Shown here: positions 1 to 9,551 of the stretch, piece by piece
Numbering within the stretch: the first letter of the stretch is position 1
How the letters are laid out: each line of letters opens with the position of its first letter
Source: a virus
Reading direction: 5' to 3' (one strand)
Virus record (IMG/VR): IMGVR_UViG_3300026488_000013
Location: 62,001 to 126,000 of that record
DNA: 64,000 nucleotides
Notes under the pieces: generated by a model
The model's database searches: none
The model's input: only the letters and a program-made list of their open reading frames with translations
Told to the model about the DNA's origin: nothing
Position numbers and translations under genes: made by a program

Positions 1-810
1 CATGACTATAACCGAATATATATATGTTTGTTTAAACCCCATACGAACAAATGTTACAAAATTTTGAACATAAATTATATCGATTGCAAATAATAAATTT
101 GAAAAAAATTTATTAAGTGCTTCATTAACAATAATTTCCTCATTTACATTCAAAGATTTATTCGTCGCATTCAGGGCAATATTTATTGCTTTTTTCTCTT
201 TGATATAATCAAACAGATTTTGATAAATAATTAGAAATATTTTTGAATATACTTTTTTAAATAAATTCGAATTCTCTACCAATAAATTAAAAATAGTGCC
301 CCGTATTACATTTTTATTTTTACTGGAAATAAACCTTAATTTTTTAATTATCTTTTCGCTTAAATACTTATACGCAAAAATATATACTCTTTCTAAAACA
401 TAATTGTCATTATAGTCTTTAACGATGCGTTTTTCTCTTTTTAAAAACTCCGAAATTTCGCTATCAATAATTTCTATTATTTTTTCATTTAAAAACTCTT
501 TAATTGCATTTTCTATTATTATTTTAATTTTTTCCCTCAATATTTTTTTATTATTTTTTTTAGCAGAAATTTCCGAATAATACTCTAAAACCTTATTATA
601 AATTTTTTCTGTTATTTCATACTTTTTATCAATTCTATCAATTATATCTTTAATTTTATCTTCCACCCATTTTGCCTTGAAATTAAAATACGTAATAGAT
701 TTAATTTTTGATTTTTTATTATACATTTCTAACAATTTTTTATATTCTCTTTTTGCTTCCGAATATTTTTTCAAAATATCTTTATTACTAATTTCTAATT
801 TCGCCACCAT
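1..810 (-). CDS. hypothetical protein, 3' end outside window
   Basis: An uninterrupted minus-strand reading frame of 270 codons opens with ATG at 808-810 and runs off the left end of the window. I read the frame codon by codon and found no stop. The product starts MVAKLEISNKDILKK and is rich in Lys, Ile and Glu, with long predicted helices. No domain is recognised. There is no clear Shine-Dalgarno sequence before the ATG. It follows the spike and baseplate genes in the same direction, so a virion or tail-associated role is possible, but that rests on context alone. Confidence 0.75.
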   Translation of the reverse strand, partial: MVAKLEISNKDILKKYSEAKREYKKLLEMYNKKSKIKSITYFNFKAKWVEDKIKDIIDRIDKKYEITEKIYNKVLEYYSEISAKKNNKKILREKIKIIIENAIKEFLNEKIIEIIDSEISEFLKREKRIVKDYNDNYVLERVYIFAYKYLSEKIIKKLRFISSKNKNVIRGTIFNLLVENSNLFKKVYSKIFLIIYQNLFDYIKEKKAINIALNATNKSLNVNEEIIVNEALNKFFSNLLFAIDIIYVQNFVTFVRMGFKQTYIYSVIVM

Positions 811-854
811 AATAAAAATATTAATTTATCCGTATCGCAATTTTAAAAAGTGTT

Positions 855-1529
855 TTAAATCTTATTTAACTGAAACCCATTAGTATTTAAAAATGATAAC
901 TTTGAATATAGATGTTCTGGAACAAACAAAACATTAGATTTATTTATTCCTGCAGAATAATTCACCATTTTAATATAATTGTAGAATTCCTCAATCAAAT
1001 TAATAAGAATATTTCTTAAAGATTTATCAAAGATTTGGGTGTCATACCTACCTAATATAACAATATGAATTTTATTTCTTAATTTATCAATTGTAGATTT
1101 ATTGTTATCGTTTGGCGCTGGAATTATTGGTTGGATGGTAAAGGGGCGTGTTAAGAGGATAACCCACTGATTTTCTAAATACTCTATATACAAATGGAAA
1201 GGAAGATATTCATCATTTAACAAATACGAAAAATAATTTTTCTCGAACTCATTCACATATTGAGGGAACTCAAATTTGTAAGTGTCGTTTATTATCTTTT
1301 TTACAGGAAAAGTAAAATACGAATATGTGTCTGAGATAAATATTCCATCTGGAACAAATATACTATTTCTTTTTCTATTATTAAACAAATTTTCATTTAA
1401 TAATAATGAGAAAATATTGTCTGTATCTATAAACTCTATATCATCTTCAGTTATTATAATATTTTGGGAAGATTTTCTATTTCCGATGATACCAATTTTG
1501 TAAGGTTTATTGTTTTGGTTGTTATACAT
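855..1529 (-). CDS. hypothetical protein next to the baseplate spike
   Basis: A 224-residue protein beginning MYNNQNNKPYKIG. Its start overlaps the end of the upstream spike gene by 76 bases. No in-frame Met lies near enough to shorten the overlap, so translational coupling is likely. There is no signal peptide, membrane segment or recognised domain. The sequence reads as a mixed alpha/beta soluble protein. Its position at the end of a baseplate gene run suggests a tail or baseplate accessory protein, but function is unknown. Confidence 0.7.
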   Translation of the reverse strand: MYNNQNNKPYKIGIIGNRKSSQNIIITEDDIEFIDTDNIFSLLLNENLFNNRKRNSIFVPDGIFISDTYSYFTFPVKKIINDTYKFEFPQYVNEFEKNYFSYLLNDEYLPFHLYIEYLENQWVILLTRPFTIQPIIPAPNDNNKSTIDKLRNKIHIVILGRYDTQIFDKSLRNILINLIEEFYNYIKMVNYSAGINKSNVLFVPEHLYSKLSFLNTNGFQLNKI

Positions 1530-3745
1530 GTGTTGATTTTGAATGAATTTATTCTATCTAATAGGTCTTTAAAAATAGCGCCGTTTAAAGATATATGGAA
1601 CCCTATGTTTAAAGTTAATAGCTGAGCTATTAATAGTTTGATTTGATTAATTAGTTTTATTATAGAATTAATTAAATCGACTATAGGTTTTAGCACCTTA
1701 TCCGTTAAGATTTTTAGTAAAATGTCTAAAAAACTTTCATTTGTATTTGGAATAACAATATTAAGCCCATATGAAAATGCGAATTTTTTGCACGGGTCAA
1801 AATCTACACAAGCGCCGCCGAAAAAAGTGGCGTCTTTCGATAATTCACTGAGATTTTTCAGTTCTAATAACGGTATTTGTTCTATTAACCAATCTGGTAG
1901 TCTAATATCCAGACCGAAGTTAAAATCTATGTTCAAAGCGAAGTTAGATAAATCTTCTAATAAGCTACATATCACATTGTTATATTCTACCTCTACTGCC
2001 CCAGATAGGGAATGTGAAATTTCTTTAATCGCATTCTTAGGATTCGATACTAAACTGCTTGCTATAGTTTTAATTCTGCTTTTATATTCTAATATGGAAT
2101 TTTTTTTAATATTTATAGGTTTATTAAAAGCAGCAACAATATCATTACTTAACTTTGCCAACTCGTTTTTAATATTAATTATCTGTTCATCTAAATTTGA
2201 AGACACATGAATACTAATATATTTGTCCAAAATACTCTTACTGGAATCTGCCGCAGTGACAGACAATTGATTTCCCAAATTTTTAAATGACTCCGATATA
2301 ACAGAAAGCTTACTTTCTACAGTAGAATTTAATTGTTTTACACTTTTTAACATAACATTTAAAATATCGTCTAATTTTTTATTATCATCACAAGAAATAA
2401 TTTTTCCTTCAGAAATTTTATCTATTGCTTCTTGAATTTCTTTTACCTCTTTTTCAGCTATTTCGTTTAAATTTTCTAATGCGGCCTTTATGGTCTTTGG
2501 GACAATTATCGATGTGTTAAAAATATAATTAAGTTTTTCCTTAACCAGATTTGATAATTCCTTAGCTTCATTCAACTTATGTTTTACATAATTTTGAATA
2601 TTCGGAACTATCGATTCTATTTTATCCATAGTATCCTTTGATAGAGGTTTTAACACATCACCATTTTCCTCTTCATATTTCAGTATATCTTCCTCGGTTA
2701 AATCCTCAAAATCATTATTTCCAGTTATTTTATAATGAAAATATTTTGCGAATTTAATTAAATCATCCGCCCCATTTTCAGTTAACTTTTCCTGTTTCTC
2801 GTCTGGCAACTGGGATTTCAAATATAGATACTGATTTATCTTATCTTTAAGTTCTTGTGTTAATTCGTTTAATTGGTTATTTATATTCTCTTTCCTCTGA
2901 TTTACAGACTGTTCTAAAGATTCGTAGTTTTCACAATACGTTTGAATTGACAATATCAATTCGTTATCTACTACAGAATTTATATTAATAATAATATCAT
3001 TTTTTATATTTGTTATAGCTTCCGGAGATTGTTCCAATAATGTTTTTATATATTCGTCAATATTGTTATATTCCGAGCCGTCTGTCTCGGAGGTATCTGT
3101 AGTAGGTAATTCTACACTTTGGAGTGCAGTGATTGTTGATTTATATATCTGTTGGTCAATATATGTATCTGGCGCCCATTGAATATTATTTAATATTGCA
3201 TTGAGATTTGGGTTTGTTCCTGCTCCGCCTCCGGATACCGGAGAACCCTGGTGTAGTTGAATAGATTTGGTCGATGTTATTTCAACTTCATCTGTCGCCC
3301 GAATTTTAATTTTTTTACCGGAACTAATTTCAACTCCTTTGTCAGATATTTTAATTCCAGATTCTCCGCCAGAGAATTTTATCTCGATAGAATTATTATT
3401 TTCATCAATTTTTATAGAATGGTTTTTTGGAGTTTGGCATATTATATAAGTCCCTTTGTTTATTACACCTTCTTTTCCAAGTTTAAACACATTGCCTTCA
3501 TATTTTCTATCAATATAACCCGAATTAATATTATCATTCTTAAATTTTATTACAACCCTCTGCCCCTCCAACAAGGGAATATATGTTCCGCTATAACTGT
3601 CTATAATATTTTTTTGCGATGCATCATAAACAACAATAGTATCATCCCCGATTAACTCCGGTATCATTACTTCGACTAAACCGTATTTATCTCCTCCATA
3701 AACTTTTTTTATTACACCTATAAACTCTCTATCTCTTAATCGCAT
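1454..3745 (-). CDS. baseplate spike / hub protein with gpV-type OB fold
   Basis: A 763-residue protein. Residues 1-90 look like the OB-fold domain of phage baseplate assembly protein V (gp5/VgrG-type spikes), including an IPLLEGQRVVIKF-like strand. Residues of about 100-170 are short beta repeats with many Ile, Lys and Gly (for example GIKISDKGVEISSGKKIKI), typical of the intertwined beta-helix of a membrane-piercing spike. From about residue 200 the protein changes to long charged helices with coiled-coil character, which is unusually extended for a spike. A lysozyme domain is not evident. It would sit at the centre of the baseplate and puncture the outer membrane. It overlaps the 224-residue gene. 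Confidence 0.8.
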   Translation of the reverse strand: MRLRDREFIGVIKKVYGGDKYGLVEVMIPELIGDDTIVVYDASQKNIIDSYSGTYIPLLEGQRVVIKFKNDNINSGYIDRKYEGNVFKLGKEGVINKGTYIICQTPKNHSIKIDENNNSIEIKFSGGESGIKISDKGVEISSGKKIKIRATDEVEITSTKSIQLHQGSPVSGGGAGTNPNLNAILNNIQWAPDTYIDQQIYKSTITALQSVELPTTDTSETDGSEYNNIDEYIKTLLEQSPEAITNIKNDIIININSVVDNELILSIQTYCENYESLEQSVNQRKENINNQLNELTQELKDKINQYLYLKSQLPDEKQEKLTENGADDLIKFAKYFHYKITGNNDFEDLTEEDILKYEEENGDVLKPLSKDTMDKIESIVPNIQNYVKHKLNEAKELSNLVKEKLNYIFNTSIIVPKTIKAALENLNEIAEKEVKEIQEAIDKISEGKIISCDDNKKLDDILNVMLKSVKQLNSTVESKLSVISESFKNLGNQLSVTAADSSKSILDKYISIHVSSNLDEQIINIKNELAKLSNDIVAAFNKPINIKKNSILEYKSRIKTIASSLVSNPKNAIKEISHSLSGAVEVEYNNVICSLLEDLSNFALNIDFNFGLDIRLPDWLIEQIPLLELKNLSELSKDATFFGGACVDFDPCKKFAFSYGLNIVIPNTNESFLDILLKILTDKVLKPIVDLINSIIKLINQIKLLIAQLLTLNIGFHISLNGAIFKDLLDRINSFKINTCITTKTINLTKLVSSEIENLPKIL

Positions 3746-3799
3746 AATTATTTTTGGTTAGCTTTCTAAATTGAATGGAAGAAAGAAAAAAATTTAATA

Positions 3800-4837
3800 T
3801 TAAACCAATTTTAGAATTTCTTTTTCCAGAATATCTGTTTTATCCGGAACATTAATTATACCTGAGACCATCGATTGGGGATATTTGGAAAGTATTAATG
3901 ACACTATGAAGTGGAATAAACTATTGAATATAAAATGATAGAAGTTTTTAAATATACTTGAATGGACTTTAACAAATTCGTTAATTGGGATTAGATATAA
4001 ACCCAAATTCTTAAGTAAAATGGGAAGTTGGTTTATATTTTTATATTGGTTTATTCCTATTTGGAGAAGTTCGACCACGACCGATTTCCGTTTTACTTCC
4101 AAAATATCACTTAATTCGGTCAAATATCTGTCCCAGTCTTTAACAACGTAATATTGGTTAGTTAATACACCGGCGATAGACAATTTAATCAAATCATTGT
4201 CATTAGCATTTTTAAAGTTTTTAAACACAGTTTTTATAAACTCCGAATATATTTCTGTTAATTCGGGTATTACATTAAAAGGTGATTCAAAATATTTATA
4301 ATTAGCTATCATTACTTTTAATAATTTTGCACCATATATCGAATAATACAAATCGGGTGCAGAGGATTCTATCTCAGACATTGCAACCGAATATAATTGA
4401 TTTACAAACTTTAATTCTTCTTCCGACAAATCATCGGGCGATTCTATCTTGGATTGTCTGGAGTTAATAATATTAAACAGTTTCGAATATCTCAAATTAT
4501 CAAGAATTACATAGGGATATATCGCATCTATATCCTCACTCGCCGGCATATGGGAGTAATATAATATTCTTAAAGGAAAAATATTTCTGGATACAAACGC
4601 TAAATTTATCTCGGCGGTTTTTAATACATCATTTACTATCTTATTGACATGGGTGGCCGAAACCTTCTTTGAATAAGCATTTATTATATTTAAAAATTCC
4701 TCTTCAAAATTATGACCTAACGATTTTAAAAAATCCGCCCTTATTATTTCTATTAAATGTTTTTTCAAAGCTTCTTGTAAAATCTTATAATCTAATTGAA
4801 CATAATCGAGATTTTTAAATTTTGCCTGCACCGCCAT
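3800..4837 (-). CDS. hypothetical baseplate-region protein
   Basis: A 345-residue, mostly helical protein starting MAVQAKFKNLDYVQ. A good ribosome binding site (CTGGAG, 6 bases from the ATG) supports this start. No domain is recognised. The C-terminal third contains hydrophobic helices (for example NFYHFIFNSLFHFIVSLIL) that could pack in a hub or touch a membrane. It is transcribed with the spike gene, only 54 bases upstream of it, so a baseplate hub or tail-tip role is an inference from context. Confidence 0.7.
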   Translation of the reverse strand: MAVQAKFKNLDYVQLDYKILQEALKKHLIEIIRADFLKSLGHNFEEEFLNIINAYSKKVSATHVNKIVNDVLKTAEINLAFVSRNIFPLRILYYSHMPASEDIDAIYPYVILDNLRYSKLFNIINSRQSKIESPDDLSEEELKFVNQLYSVAMSEIESSAPDLYYSIYGAKLLKVMIANYKYFESPFNVIPELTEIYSEFIKTVFKNFKNANDNDLIKLSIAGVLTNQYYVVKDWDRYLTELSDILEVKRKSVVVELLQIGINQYKNINQLPILLKNLGLYLIPINEFVKVHSSIFKNFYHFIFNSLFHFIVSLILSKYPQSMVSGIINVPDKTDILEKEILKLV

Positions 4838-4856
4838 TTTGTTCTCCAGCTACTTT

Positions 4857-5069
4857 TTATTTTTTATAAAACTTTTGAAGCTGAAACATTAAACGGTTTT
4901 TCATATATTGTTTCAGTCCCGGTATATGCGTTCGTTTTAAATTATGTAGAGTTGATTGAGCTTTAATAAATCTCTGGTGAGAATTAACATATGTTTTTAA
5001 TGGTATTTGGTAAGTATTACTGGCTCGAGTAAATTTATTCGCTAAAAGCTTAAATAAACTCCCATACAT
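4857..5069 (-). CDS. small basic protein
   Basis: A 70-residue, strongly basic protein (many Lys, Arg, His) filling the gap between two structural genes with 19 and 29 bases on either side. Its tight fit in the operon supports a real gene although no good ribosome binding site is visible. No family is recognised. It could be a small tail or baseplate assembly protein. Confidence 0.55.
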   Translation of the reverse strand: MYGSLFKLLANKFTRASNTYQIPLKTYVNSHQRFIKAQSTLHNLKRTHIPGLKQYMKNRLMFQLQKFYKK

Positions 5070-5098
5070 TTTCGCACTGTTAGTTAATACTACACCGA

Positions 5099-6268
5099 TT
5101 ATTTTCTCTTAAATATATGAATATCCAATCTTATATTCCCGTTTTTAAAATCAGATATAACATCAGGTGAAATTACATTTTTATCCAACCTTAAATGCTT
5201 TTCCAATTTATTGCTGTTAATTTCTTCGATAATAAAGTCGTTATTTAAATTCGAATAAAGATTTGAATTCACTGGAATAAAACATCCATATTTATCAGTA
5301 TTGGATAAACTGTCAACATCTAATGAAAATTTAAGTGTTAGGAATCGTTCATCCTCATTAATAATATTTTCATTAGTAAAATACGTCGAAATAACATAAC
5401 TGGATAAAGAATACTGGGAAGAATAATTTTTGTAAATGTCTATTGGGGTGTATGATGTTGCGGCCGTTGCAAAATATCTGTATTCATTATATGGTGCAAT
5501 TCGCAATGTTATTTTATCAGGATATGATGTTCCTATTACAATTAACTGTATCGGCAATTCTAAAATAACATTAAACGATATTTCAATTTTTGAATACAAT
5601 GAAGATTGCAGAAGGTCTCTTTTTTGAGAATTATCTATGTTATCGGCTACCTGCACCAGCGGCCGCATTTCAAAAGGTGCAAAAACTATATTACTTTTCC
5701 CGGTAATATAATCTGTATTTACATACAAATAATAAATTTCATCATTTTCCAAGTCCCAATCTGGTAAATTATCCTCGAAATTATATAGGGGAATAAACGA
5801 TATTATTTTCGATGTTGGCGACGGAAAATAAAAATATGAACCCGGAGGAAATAAACTTTGCAACACATGCTTTATTTGGACAGCGTTTAGATTTGAATTA
5901 TCAAAAATCCTCATTGTGAAATTAAATTGAAATAGTTGATTTGATGCCAATATGGCCTGATTCTTAGTTTCATTGACACATATATATTGTTCAAACACAT
6001 TATTTCCAAACGGGGCCGCACTTACAATTGGTATTCTATTGAATTGTTCTACTGGGTAAAAGTCGCTTACCTCAAAAAATACTTTCCTCGGAATATTAAT
6101 TTGTTTTTCATCCAATAATTTTTTAATGGTAAATGTATAATCTGAGAATGAATATTCAATTACCGGGAAATAATCGTATCCAAAGAATTTATTGAGACCC
6201 GCACTAAAATTTACAAAAAAATCTTTTAATATCTGGTATATAGGTATAAAAAACCTGCCCGAATCCAT
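5099..6268 (-). CDS. putative baseplate/tail structural protein
   Basis: A 389-residue protein beginning MDSGRFFIPIYQILKDFF. The first 40 residues form an amphipathic helix. The rest is rich in Tyr, Phe, Asn and Ser, with a beta-strand-like pattern typical of virion proteins. No catalytic motif and no recognised family. It lies in the same unit as the spike gene. I infer a baseplate wedge or hub role from composition and position only. Confidence 0.65.
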   Translation of the reverse strand: MDSGRFFIPIYQILKDFFVNFSAGLNKFFGYDYFPVIEYSFSDYTFTIKKLLDEKQINIPRKVFFEVSDFYPVEQFNRIPIVSAAPFGNNVFEQYICVNETKNQAILASNQLFQFNFTMRIFDNSNLNAVQIKHVLQSLFPPGSYFYFPSPTSKIISFIPLYNFEDNLPDWDLENDEIYYLYVNTDYITGKSNIVFAPFEMRPLVQVADNIDNSQKRDLLQSSLYSKIEISFNVILELPIQLIVIGTSYPDKITLRIAPYNEYRYFATAATSYTPIDIYKNYSSQYSLSSYVISTYFTNENIINEDERFLTLKFSLDVDSLSNTDKYGCFIPVNSNLYSNLNNDFIIEEINSNKLEKHLRLDKNVISPDVISDFKNGNIRLDIHIFKRK

Positions 6269-6343
6269 ACTATAAAAAATTGATGAATTTAGCCCGGAAA
6301 AAGAAAGATAGAGAAACTTAAAAACACGAAAGAATAATATTTA

Positions 6344-6751
6344 TCATTCCAATTCTTCTTCTATCATAAACGCTTCTTTTAATACCTTACCTGCATACTC
6401 CTCATTTTCCATTATTTGAGATACCAAAATGTCTCCAATTATTTCTTCGGTCAATATTTCACTAACTTTCTTAACAAATTTAGCTAATTCATTTTCACTA
6501 ACATCTTGGGGTGGGTCGTCGCTTTCAAATATTGCTTCACCTTTATTTATATCAATTCCTAAATCTTGTGCCGCCGTTTCAAGGATAACATTTCTAAACT
6601 TATTATCTTGTATAAATTTTGTTAAATTTTCTTCTATAATCTTATTAACCAACTCTTGGTTAATTATTTCGACCACATTTTCCTGTAATAGTTTTTTTTC
6701 TATTTCTTTTAATGTTTTATCTACTACTTGTTCTAAAATTTTGGTATTCAT
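6344..6751 (-). CDS. small acidic helical protein
   Basis: A 135-residue protein with a strong ribosome binding site (AAGGAGG, 7 bases from ATG). It is almost entirely helical and acidic, with repeated Glu/Asn/Ile segments and a C-terminus ending in a run of Glu. The composition resembles the helical acidic core and scaffold-like proteins around 27-31 kb. No family is recognised. Confidence 0.7.
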   Translation of the reverse strand: MNTKILEQVVDKTLKEIEKKLLQENVVEIINQELVNKIIEENLTKFIQDNKFRNVILETAAQDLGIDINKGEAIFESDDPPQDVSENELAKFVKKVSEILTEEIIGDILVSQIMENEEYAGKVLKEAFMIEEELE

Positions 6752-6888
6752 TTTATTTACCTCCTTTTTATTTTTTTAAAGAGGAAAAAGCTGAGTTTCA
6801 TATTCAAATGTATCACATAAAATAAAAATAATTCAAATGATAAAAGGTAATTGATGAATTTGGATTTTCTGATGAAGTTATATTTATC

Positions 6889-8100
6889 TTATTTGGTTAT
6901 ATCTATTAATTTAGTAAACTCTACATTTAGCAATTGTAAATGCTCCGCAATATTGTAAAATCTGCCAATTGGTTTTGGGTTATTTAATTTGAAATCAATA
7001 ATTTTATCAATATGTTTATTAATAAATTTTTCTGCGGCGGTTATATCATAAGCCGGTGCAATATATGATGTAATTTCATTTATTTTATCTATTACCACTT
7101 CTTTTTCATTATACAACTTGTTTATTACACCAAGATATTTAGTCATTACCAGTTCTTTATTCTGGAGAAGTTTATTAATTCCGTCCGTAATGGTATTAAC
7201 ATTTATAGCTGAATAATCACCATGTGGTAATAGCAATATCTCATTCATCAAAAACACCCTGTTTAACTCATTCCCAATATCATACAAAAATATTCCCATA
7301 TCATTGTTTACTAAAAAATCGCCAATTATTCCAGATAAATATTCTTTAACCATACTTAGGATTAGAACATCATCTTCATTTTTTATTATTTTATCACACC
7401 TATTACATTTTGGTAATTTGGTTAGCATAAAATCTGGATGGAAAATTATATGGTCTTTACTTTTACTAAGCTCCGCAGCATATTTATAAAATTCTAAAAC
7501 TATCGTATCATAATTTTGTTCTAACAATTCTTCAGTTTTTTCCTGTTCCACAACCGCCGCCTTATAAATATCGTCTACAAAATTATTTATTTCAATATCA
7601 TTTTTTTCTTCACTTTCTATTTTTATTTCATTTTTATAATTTGATTTATTTTCTTCACTAAAATTGCCCCTATCATTGCATTCAACAGAATTTTCAAATT
7701 CATATCTTGAAATTATAAAATCAATTCCCCTTTCCAATTTTAAAATTAGTTTTAATAATTCATTTAAATTTTTAATTTTAAAAATTAATTTTCCTTTTTT
7801 ATTATTTTTCACGTTTTTAAATAATATTGCAAATTTATAAATTTCATTTTCATAATTTATTTTGATTTTAAATTTTATTTCCAAATTTGAATTAACTTTT
7901 TCAAAATTCTTTATTTTTTTATTTTTTAAAATTTCTAAAGAAATTAAACTTTCTAATATTTTTAATTCAAAAATTAATTCATTTAAAAATTTGTATTCCA
8001 AATTAAAATCATTTATTTCCAATTCTTTAATTTTATCAATTAAAGTAATTAGTTCATTATTTAATTTTTTTTCAATAACCCGATTTAAAGTTTCCAACAT
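6889..8100 (-). CDS. Lys-rich protein with a CxxC pair; possible baseplate assembly factor
   Basis: A 403-residue protein. Residues 1-180 are Lys/Asn/Ile/Glu-rich helices. A single CNRC pair lies near residue 233, inside a more globular C-terminal half. It is the first gene after control element E1-1. Composition and the Cys pair recall the two Zn-ribbon proteins at 22.9-24.9 kb, which also stand first behind an E1 element, but I cannot align them convincingly. Those two resemble the T4 gp26 hub-assembly family. Function here is unknown. Confidence 0.65.
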   Translation of the reverse strand: MLETLNRVIEKKLNNELITLIDKIKELEINDFNLEYKFLNELIFELKILESLISLEILKNKKIKNFEKVNSNLEIKFKIKINYENEIYKFAILFKNVKNNKKGKLIFKIKNLNELLKLILKLERGIDFIISRYEFENSVECNDRGNFSEENKSNYKNEIKIESEEKNDIEINNFVDDIYKAAVVEQEKTEELLEQNYDTIVLEFYKYAAELSKSKDHIIFHPDFMLTKLPKCNRCDKIIKNEDDVLILSMVKEYLSGIIGDFLVNNDMGIFLYDIGNELNRVFLMNEILLLPHGDYSAINVNTITDGINKLLQNKELVMTKYLGVINKLYNEKEVVIDKINEITSYIAPAYDITAAEKFINKHIDKIIDFKLNNPKPIGRFYNIAEHLQLLNVEFTKLIDITK

Positions 8101-8157
8101 AAATTAAATATTTCCCATATTAATTTTTTTTCTTTTAAAAGAGGAAATATATTTTTC

Positions 8158-8280
8158 CACATAATTCTTAAATAAATATTCTTTCAGAAATTAATTTGTT
8201 CCACAAATATGTATCTTATATAATAGGTATCTCTTTTATTTATATCTTTATCTGATGGATGTATAATTCCATTTGTTTTA
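8158..8280 (-). promoter_or_regulatory. conserved intergenic element E1, copy 1
   Basis: About 120 bases nearly identical to three other intergenic sites (25039, 51480, 59447). Shared landmarks on the plus strand are CACATAATTCTTAAATAA, TCTTTCAGAAATTAATTTGT, TATTTATA and GATGTATAATT. On the minus strand TATTTATA reads TATAAATA (8237-8244), the core of T4 late promoters. It lies 137 bases before the start codon at 8100. I infer a phage promoter plus a conserved leader for the minus-strand block. Confidence 0.7.
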
Positions 8281-8410
8281 GATATTAAATGTAGCTTGTT
8301 AGAAAAGTTAACTTTGAAACCAATTTATAAGAAGTTTATAAGAAGGTAAACAAAATTAACTTTAATAACATAATTGTATGAATAAAAAATAAATTAACTT
8401 TAGTATTATA

Positions 8411-8480
8411 ACTCTATTATACAGTAGTATCTTCTCCTATAGTAATTATACCCAACGGATGTATATAATTATTTGTCTTT
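8411..8480. promoter_or_regulatory. conserved intergenic element E2, copy 1
   Basis: About 70 bases matching sites at 25322, 59759 and 59932. The shared core reads TCTTCTCCTATAGTAATTAT, then ACCCAACGGATGTATATAAT. Its right half resembles the right end of E1 (CCAATRGATGTATAATT, then TATTTG). It lies just before the plus-strand dUTPase gene, so it may be a promoter for that direction. Orientation is not settled. Confidence 0.6.
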
Positions 8481-8509
8481 AACACAAGAAGCATTTATGT
8501 CATATTTAT

Positions 8510-9478
8510 ATGGATATTTTGGACTTTATGATGGTAGAAAAAACATTAGAAACCAAAATTAACGAATTGCTAGGAAAATTAGATTTAGCTAAAAAACTGT
8601 ATGAAGAAGGTTTGGAAAAGAATAAAGAAGAAATTTCAAAATTAATTGTAGAAATTTGGGAAGGTCTTTTATACTTACAAAATTATCAAAATGTAATTAT
8701 AACCGGGAAGGAAAATTGGCATAAGGAATTAATAAAAGATATTCCACAGTTAGCGATTAGAAATTTAGCTATAATTGAGGAGTTTGGCGAAGCTGCGGAA
8801 TCTTTAAAATATCATTGGTGGAAAAAATCAAAACATATAGATTTTCAGCGGAAATTATATAATATTGACTATTGGTTAGATATTAAAAACAACTTTTTCA
8901 TGGAGCTGGTAGATATTACACATTTTGTTTTAACGTCCGCAATTCCAATATTAATAAAAGAAGAAGTGATAGATAAGGAAAAAATAAAAATAACAGATGA
9001 GGCGGTTAGAAAAATAACAGAGAAAATTGTTATACACGAATTATGTAGAGATTACACTCCAGATGAATTAGATATAGCAACATTTTTAAATTCTTTGATT
9101 TTTATAACCAGCCCGCTATATGCGATTCCAAAATACTTTTATACTAAACAAACTAAGGAAAAAGAACCCATAATAAAACTACCAGTCGTCTCTTTATACT
9201 ATCTAACTGCATTCATTTCGTATACCAAAACATTTAAACATTTTTATAATTTAGTCGCCGTTTATATATCCAAAATGGTTTTGAATGTATTTAGACAAAG
9301 AAATGGATATAAAGAAGGAACTTATATTAAAATTTGGGACATAGATAAAAAATTGGAGGATAATTATTACTTAACAAATGTAATTCTTCCGAAATTAATT
9401 GGCGGAGGACGCTTATCATATCAAAATCTGTTATCTGAGTTAGAACAAAAATATAAAGAGGTAATCGATAATAACTGA
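8510..9478 (+). CDS. dut: dimeric (all-alpha) dUTPase
   Basis: A 322-residue protein with the signature of phage dimeric dUTPases, of the MazG-like all-alpha NTP pyrophosphohydrolase superfamily. Metal-binding acidic residues are E90, E91 and E94 in IIEEFGEAAESLK, then E132 and D135 in MELVDITHF. The C-terminal family motif FRQRNGYKEGTYIKIWDI lies at 261-278, followed by EDNYYL. It hydrolyses dUTP to dUMP and pyrophosphate, keeping uracil out of DNA and feeding dTMP synthesis. This family is larger than and unrelated to the trimeric beta dUTPases. It is the first gene of the plus-strand block. No strong ribosome binding site is visible, and starts at codons 7 or 8 are also possible. Confidence 0.9.
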   Translation: MDILDFMMVEKTLETKINELLGKLDLAKKLYEEGLEKNKEEISKLIVEIWEGLLYLQNYQNVIITGKENWHKELIKDIPQLAIRNLAIIEEFGEAAESLKYHWWKKSKHIDFQRKLYNIDYWLDIKNNFFMELVDITHFVLTSAIPILIKEEVIDKEKIKITDEAVRKITEKIVIHELCRDYTPDELDIATFLNSLIFITSPLYAIPKYFYTKQTKEKEPIIKLPVVSLYYLTAFISYTKTFKHFYNLVAVYISKMVLNVFRQRNGYKEGTYIKIWDIDKKLEDNYYLTNVILPKLIGGGRLSYQNLLSELEQKYKEVIDNN

Positions 9479-9551
9479 AAAGAAAAAATATATTATTTTT
9501 CTAATTTATTTTTTCTTGCTGTTTCATATTATTTACAATCTATGGATATTA

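Larger units (their letters stand above)
8101..8509. other. divergent intergenic control region
   Basis: About 400 bases without a gene separate the minus-strand baseplate block from the plus-strand dUTPase/RNAP block. It holds one E1 and one E2 element (listed separately). Between them, at about 8288-8410, three copies of a TTAACTTT-like motif occur near 8308, 8356 and 8394, which I cannot assign. No tRNA or small gene is seen. Confidence 0.7.

Noticed and set aside
677-883. 68-codon plus-strand frame near the left end
   Set aside because: Opposite the partial minus-strand gene at 1-810, with a hydrophobic Phe/Leu/Ile composition typical of antisense reading of Lys/Asn-rich genes.
3257-3655. 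132-codon plus-strand frame opposite the spike gene
   Set aside because: It lies wholly antisense to a well-supported gene and has no coding character; it is a shadow.
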